A stretch of 64,000 nucleotides of DNA from the NCBI RefSeq assembly GCF_000002235.5, contig NW_022145611.1, forward strand, positions 8,066,242 to 8,130,241, in the 5' to 3' direction. Every line of letters starts with the position of its first letter. Position 1 is the first letter of the stretch. The DNA comes from Strongylocentrotus purpuratus. Its lineage: Eukaryota; Echinodermata; Echinoidea; Camarodonta; Strongylocentrotidae. Both the position numbers and the translations under genes were made by a program. Shown here piece by piece: positions 59,495-64,000 of the stretch. The notes beneath the pieces are model-generated. The model was not told where the DNA came from and did not search any database. It was given only the letters and a program-made list of their open reading frames with translations.

Positions 59495-61194
59495 CTGTAA
59501 AGACACAGAAAGAAAAAACTTATTAGATGTGACCAACATTACACCTGAAGTACACAAAAAGTTAATTAAATTTGAACAAGATAATAAAACTACAAATTGT
59601 TTAAACAGAATTTGATTTGAGTAGTCATTGATGAAATAGAAGACACATGTAGACGAGTAATGACTTTTTACAATTAATCTTAGCATTAAAATTAGCATCC
59701 TCAAATTAAAAATTGTGTAGAAATACTCCACAGGAAGTGGAGACAGTACATACATGTATATGATCAACAAAAAGCAAAGAATGTTACATTAGTAATTCCC
59801 TAAACACATGAAATATCACAGCTTTTGCTTTTGGTTACCATAGAAACAAAGAAATTCACAGTATATTTATATACTCAAACTTTAGCCTTTCTTCAGTGAG
59901 TGGTTACAAAACAATTCAATGCGTTAAAAATAACCACGCTATCGCAATTCACCGCATCTTAACATATTTACAAGTAATATTCCAACATGACATCTTGCAC
60001 AAAATACCTTGACAACCTTTTTTTCCACCCAATTGACTCAAGAAATGGAGGCAGTTCAAATACAATTAACTCCGCACCACAGAAAAGCCTGTATATCGTC
60101 AGCATTGCAATGCTTTCTGTAAGTGTAGCTCACTTTCTCTTACTAGATCTTCTGCTCAAATTGAAGAGAATTACTATTGATTTGATCAGGGTACGCAGCG
60201 AACCGCACACGTCTCCACCAACACACACACGTGTGTGTAATCGCACCCATCTATCGAGGCACTTTAGGAGATGACAACTTTGCAAATCATGATTTCCTGT
60301 TTTTCGCCTCAGAGATTATGCAAGCATTATGGCGCTGATTAGACCTTTCATTAAACTTGTCTCAAACCACCCTGGGCGGGGGTGGATTCACACACGACAG
60401 AAACGTGGTTGTACAATACGTCTTCCTAGAGCAATTTGCTCTGTTTTTATGCAGGCAATATCCTACACTACCTGAATTCCAATCTTCAACGCTTTACTAA
60501 AAAAAGGTAAACTCTTCATCATATCCTATCCTTAAACATAACCCAAAAGCCAATAACAACCCATGCAATCCCTTACCTTACATCTTTGACAAATTAAAGC
60601 CCAGAACAAATGACAGATCATCAAGAACATATATTATCATGTGATATGTAAATTATCTATATATTTTGGTTAGTTCTCTGGACTAATTAAAACGTTCAAA
60701 AGTTTGATCTCCTATCAAGTTTTCATTTATTACCAGTACCATCTCGTAGACTGGTCAATCAACCATTTTTGTAATGAGGCTATATAATTACAGTTTTTTT
60801 TTAAAATTACATGTCTAAAGCCATGAACGGCTCCTTGTATTCTTGTACTCATAATGTAAATTGAATAAATTAGTTTCTGCTATGCCAAACAAACCTCAAA
60901 ACAAAATTCAAATTCTGTCAAGAGCAAATCTTTTTTTTTGCCGAAGTCAAGCATAAAATACAGATACAGAATGAAAACGCCTTTCTTGGCAAGTGGTAAT
61001 TGCACTTACATCCTTTCTTGGCATACAATGTAGTATTTATTGTCATTATACAGTAGTCATAAGAACAATACATATCAAGAAAGATTACGGAGAGTCCTTT
61101 TCCGGACTCCTCAATCCTCTCTCTCTCTCTCTCTCACATGGTGCACCCGCAAGCCTACTGTATACAATACATATCTTCTCTATAAAAACATTGT

Positions 61195-62335
61195 TTTATA
61201 GCAGTGTGAACAGGAAATGGAGAGCTATACCAAAAGAGAGTCACAGGTCAGGAGGGAATATGATAAGATTATGAATGCGGATAGATAAGGTGATATGCTG
61301 AGAACATGAAGGGAGATCTCAAGTGTATAACATGACTGCAACAAAATGTTATTAAAGGGAAATCCAACCCAAATAGACAACTACTCTAACAGAAAGCAGA
61401 GTAGCAAACTGATTAAAGTTTCAATTAAATCTGGCTAACTATAAGAAAGTTATGAGTTTTTGAAGGTTGTAATCACTCTTTGAGTAGTGCCCTAAGGGAG
61501 AAGGACCTTATACAAGAAAAAAGAAACTAATGATATTTTTGTACATGGCAAACGGGAGAGTTATCTACGTCTTATGTCACAATCCACTGACCAAACTACC
61601 AATTTGAGATTCGCATAGCCGACTTTAGTGATCTCTTACTTTAATACCATTGGTCTGATTCATTTCAAACTTTTGCCATTGTTTCTGTTACTTTTTCTGC
61701 TTTCATTCAAATCTATTTATTACAAGGGTTGGATTGCCCTTTAAGTCCCTATATGAACAGCAAGACTTAAAAAAAAAATTACGTGACATGCCAAATACAG
61801 GTAGGCATGAAGCTTTCTACGGGTCATATAGGCGTGTAGAGAGATCTCAAATATAAAACTTGACTGCTACAAAACTTTGTTTTAAGTCACTGCTTGAACA
61901 GCTAGATGATAAAATTCTGTACATGACAGGCCAGATAGGCAAGTGGATTTCTACAGGTCAAAAATGAGTGGGATACATTGTGAATGGATGGATAATAAGA
62001 TAAGAATATGAAAAGAGATATCAAATGTATAAAATCATGATCTCTACAGAACGTTGATCAAGTACTATGTGAACAGGAAGAGAAGAGACAATCAGGCAAG
62101 TCGAAAAGTCATATTGATAAGATCATGACTACGGATAGATAATATACTGAGAACGTGAACAAAGATGTCATATGTAAAACATGACTGCTACAAACTGTTC
62201 AAGTCACGACATGAACAACATGATGAAAGACACAGACATACACAGTAAGCTATCTACAGGTAAAGAAATGAGTGACATAGTTCATGAATGTGGATAGATA
62301 TGTAGAGAATATGAAAAAAAGAGATATGTAGATTC
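61195..62335. repeat. Diverged tandem array, unit about 140-180 bp, 4-5 copies
   Basis: Recurring blocks: GGATAGATAAG/T... GAGAACATGAA..., GAGAT.TCAAATGTATAA, AACATGACTGCTACAAA and TGAACAG.AAGA. Anchors (ATGACTGC-type) lie at about 61334, 61861, 62038 and 62181. The first interval is inflated by a 393-bp MITE. Identity between units is about 65-75 percent, so the array is old. Confidence 0.75.
61352..61744. mobile_element. TTAA-flanked T2/Kolobok-type MITE, 393 bp
   Basis: TTAA at 61352-61355 starts TTAAAGGGAAATCCAACCC. The right end reads GGGTTGGATTGCCCTTTAA, finishing at 61744. The inverted ends match at 14 of 15 positions. It sits inside one unit of the surrounding tandem array. The neighbouring unit shows the unfilled site (TTTTAAGTCACTGCTTGAAC at 61880), confirming the TTAA target. 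Confidence 0.9.
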
Positions 62336-63064
62336 CAAAAAAATTTAAAGAAAAAAAAGAATTGAACTCAAAAGACGAAATTTTGAGGTACTGGTGATTA
62401 TGACATTCTCCCAAAACGAGTGTCTTTCAAATGAGCTCAGAAAACGTAGAAAGATTTATTTTTTATATAATATATTAACAAGTCCTTACAACAGACTGGA
62501 TGGTATTTCCTCGCCTACATTGCACAATATGCATTTTCTGCTAGCTTATTACAGATGAATTAACGATTCAACCACTTTCATTTTACTCCAAAATGTACAA
62601 TATTACCTTTAATAAGAAAAGAGCTATAAATATAGGGCAGCGCATCTGGGCGACAGGAAGCACCCGCATGAGAAAGAGGAACTTGCAAACTCGAAACAGG
62701 ATACAAAAATATGTGAAGCTCAAATTGCACTGAAACATACATGTAAGCCTACGTGTAACATACATGTAACTAACATAGACTACCAGCAAACATGAGAAAT
62801 GTATGTTTCGATTCAGACAGGTTCTGATGCATTAATCAATCAAAGCAAAAAAAAATGAAACAATAGTTTGACGTCACCAGGGTATCTAGATGAGAGCCAT
62901 TTGAATCCAAAGGCTTAAGAATGTATCTCGGCATGATTAATGGTTCACGCCTGTAGTTTGAAAACCTTCCATCAGGCATTATGAAACCAGTAAAGCCTAG
63001 AGATGATTAATTTCCGAAACGCATATCTGACTAGCCTCCATTTATAAGCTTTTAATGCTGGACT

Positions 63065-63165
63065 GTAAATCTACATGATACATACATATAGATCAAAGAG
63101 AAATGTGAATCTACATGATACATACATAGATCAAAGGGAAATGTGAATCTACATGATACATACAG
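63065..63165. repeat. Tandem repeat, about 40-45-bp unit, 2.3 copies
   Basis: AATCTACATGATACATACAT, then AGATCAAAG.GAAATGTG, occurs twice, followed by a partial third copy. Confidence 0.92.
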
Positions 63166-63706
63166 GCCTCGAATTACATCAAATTTGGGTCAAGGCCACT
63201 TTTTTGAGAGGGCACAAATCCACTGAAACGGGCACAAATCTATCCTAAGGGGCACTAAGGCCAACGTGGAAAGTGCGCGTAAGATCACCTCACGCCGTTG
63301 TTTTCAAGGTGGGGGGGGGGGGATATGTGCACCCAGGGGCGGATCCAGGATTTCTTCCTTAGGGGGGGGGGGGGCCCACTTTTTTTTTTTGTCCCCCCAA
63401 AAAATTGCAACGGCTCAGCCAGCCGCTGAATAAGCGGGGGGGGGGGGGGGGGGTAAGAGGACACTTTTTTTTGTTTTTTGGTCTCGAAATTTGAAAATTT
63501 GACATTTTGTTCCCTTTGGGGAGGGGTGGGAGGGGGTGAGGTCACCTTTTTTAGATCAGCCATTGGCATAATTTTTTTTGTGTGTGTTTCATTTAAAAAA
63601 AAAAGGGGGGGGGGGGTTTGCTTCAAAATACAGACATAAAAAAAAACGAAGGGGGGGGGGTTAACGCCCCAAACCCCTCCCCCCCCCCCCCCCTGCGTAC
63701 GTGCCT
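63166..63706. repeat. Poly-G/poly-T-rich dispersed repeat
   Basis: GGCACAAATC occurs twice, then GGGGCGGATCCAGGATTT, then at least seven G runs of 9-20 bases alternating with T runs. GGGCGGATCCAGG followed by G runs is a form common in invertebrate repeats. The minus-strand frame of Pro runs is an artefact. Homopolymer lengths may be assembly-limited. Confidence 0.7.
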
Positions 63707-63946
63707 GCTCGTCTGAATACAGTTCCCCTCCCTCCGCGCAAAGCGTGGAAGCTTTTACGTTTCATTAAATCATTAGAGAAAGAAGAGGATTCGTTGTACC
63801 GTTTTTTACTCTTAATCCTTGTCTAAATTCATCGCCCCCCCCCCCTCCCCCGCAAAGCTCGGAAGCTTTTACGTTTCATTAAATCATTAGAGAAAGAAGA
63901 CGATTCGTTGTACCGTTCTCGAAAATAATCCTCGCCTGCATGAATA
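63707..63946. repeat. Tandem duplication, 114-bp period
   Basis: GGAAGCTTTTACGTTTCATT, then AAATCATTAGAGAAAGAAGA, occurs at 63747 and 63861 with about 95 percent identity through TTCGTTGTACCGTT. GAATACAGTT flanks both ends of the block. Confidence 0.92.
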
Positions 63947-64000
63947 CAGTTTTTTGTCTGCTTCTTTTTCTTCATACGTCCTCTTCCTTTTCTCTCCTCT

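Larger units (their letters stand above)
59495..64000 (-). other. Upstream ITPK intron or 5' flank
   Basis: No coding exon found. Donor-like sites on the minus strand occur at about 60571 (AAGATGTAAG|gtaagg) and about 61006 (AAGGAT|gtaagtgc), and either could end a non-coding leader exon. Contents otherwise: AT-rich DNA, a CpG-containing patch at 60180-60420, a diverged tandem array (61195-62335) with a MITE inside, and poly-G-rich repeats near the right edge. Confidence 0.5.

Noticed and set aside
63285-63626. Pro-rich minus-strand ORF
   Set aside because: Translation of poly-G runs.
1-64000. CRISPR arrays, prokaryotic operons, rRNA or intact tRNA genes, LTR or other virus-derived elements
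   Set aside because: Searched for by eye on both strands. Regular spacers, Shine-Dalgarno contexts, intact cloverleaves, long terminal repeats and gag/pol/env-like frames are all absent.

Overview
This is animal nuclear DNA: AT-rich, mostly intronic, full of microsatellites, poly-G/poly-C runs, tandem repeats and small DNA transposons, with sparse coding exons joined by GT..AG splice sites. The transposon set (TTAA-flanked Kolobok/T2-type MITEs, GGGGGG-ended MITEs) and the protein similarity point to a marine invertebrate deuterostome, most likely an echinoderm such as a sea urchin. That placement is an inference.

The window is dominated by one gene on the minus strand, an inositol-1,4,5-trisphosphate 3-kinase (ITPKB-like). 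It starts at or beyond the right part of the window and runs off the left edge. A 1.76-kb exon at 57736-59494 encodes the long Ser/Pro-rich N-terminal region and ends with the conserved acidic/serine motif found just before the kinase domain in vertebrate ITPKB. A 100-nt exon at 6438-6537 encodes the calmodulin-binding start of the catalytic region. The remaining catalytic exons lie left of position 1. About 51 kb of intron separates these two exons. Two further exons with their own start codon sit in that intron, at 41481-41642 and 9265-9411. Both end in phase 0 at good donors, exactly as the long exon does and as the kinase exon requires. The simplest reading is three alternative 5' ends feeding one kinase module: a long disordered N-terminus, a short acidic/cysteine N-terminus and a short hydrophobic N-terminus.

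A possible small nested gene lies on the same strand at about 22.9-26.1 kb. Three exons whose phases match would encode about 72 residues of unknown function. This is tentative.

Region by region: 1-6.4 kb, intron with a 450-bp tandem duplication. 6.4-9.9 kb, kinase exon and proximal alternative first exon. 10-35 kb, intron with TTAA MITEs, a 286-bp tandem array, a 12-bp minisatellite and the candidate nested gene. 35.9-38.7 kb, a twin 1.4-kb repeat carrying a tRNA-derived segment and clustered AGGTCA and TGACGTCA motifs. 41.5 kb, middle alternative first exon. 42-57.7 kb, GA/CT and TAG microsatellites, inverted-repeat MITEs, and a 5'-truncated LINE inserted in a MITE with a perfect 20-bp target duplication. 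57.7-59.5 kb, long N-terminal exon. 60-64 kb, diverged tandem repeats with a MITE in one unit, then a poly-G-rich repeat.

A short imperfect palindrome (arms of about 28-32 bp, core GGAGCCAGAAGGGCGTTAAC) recurs at 12 or more places across the window. It looks like an unnamed miniature hairpin element family.
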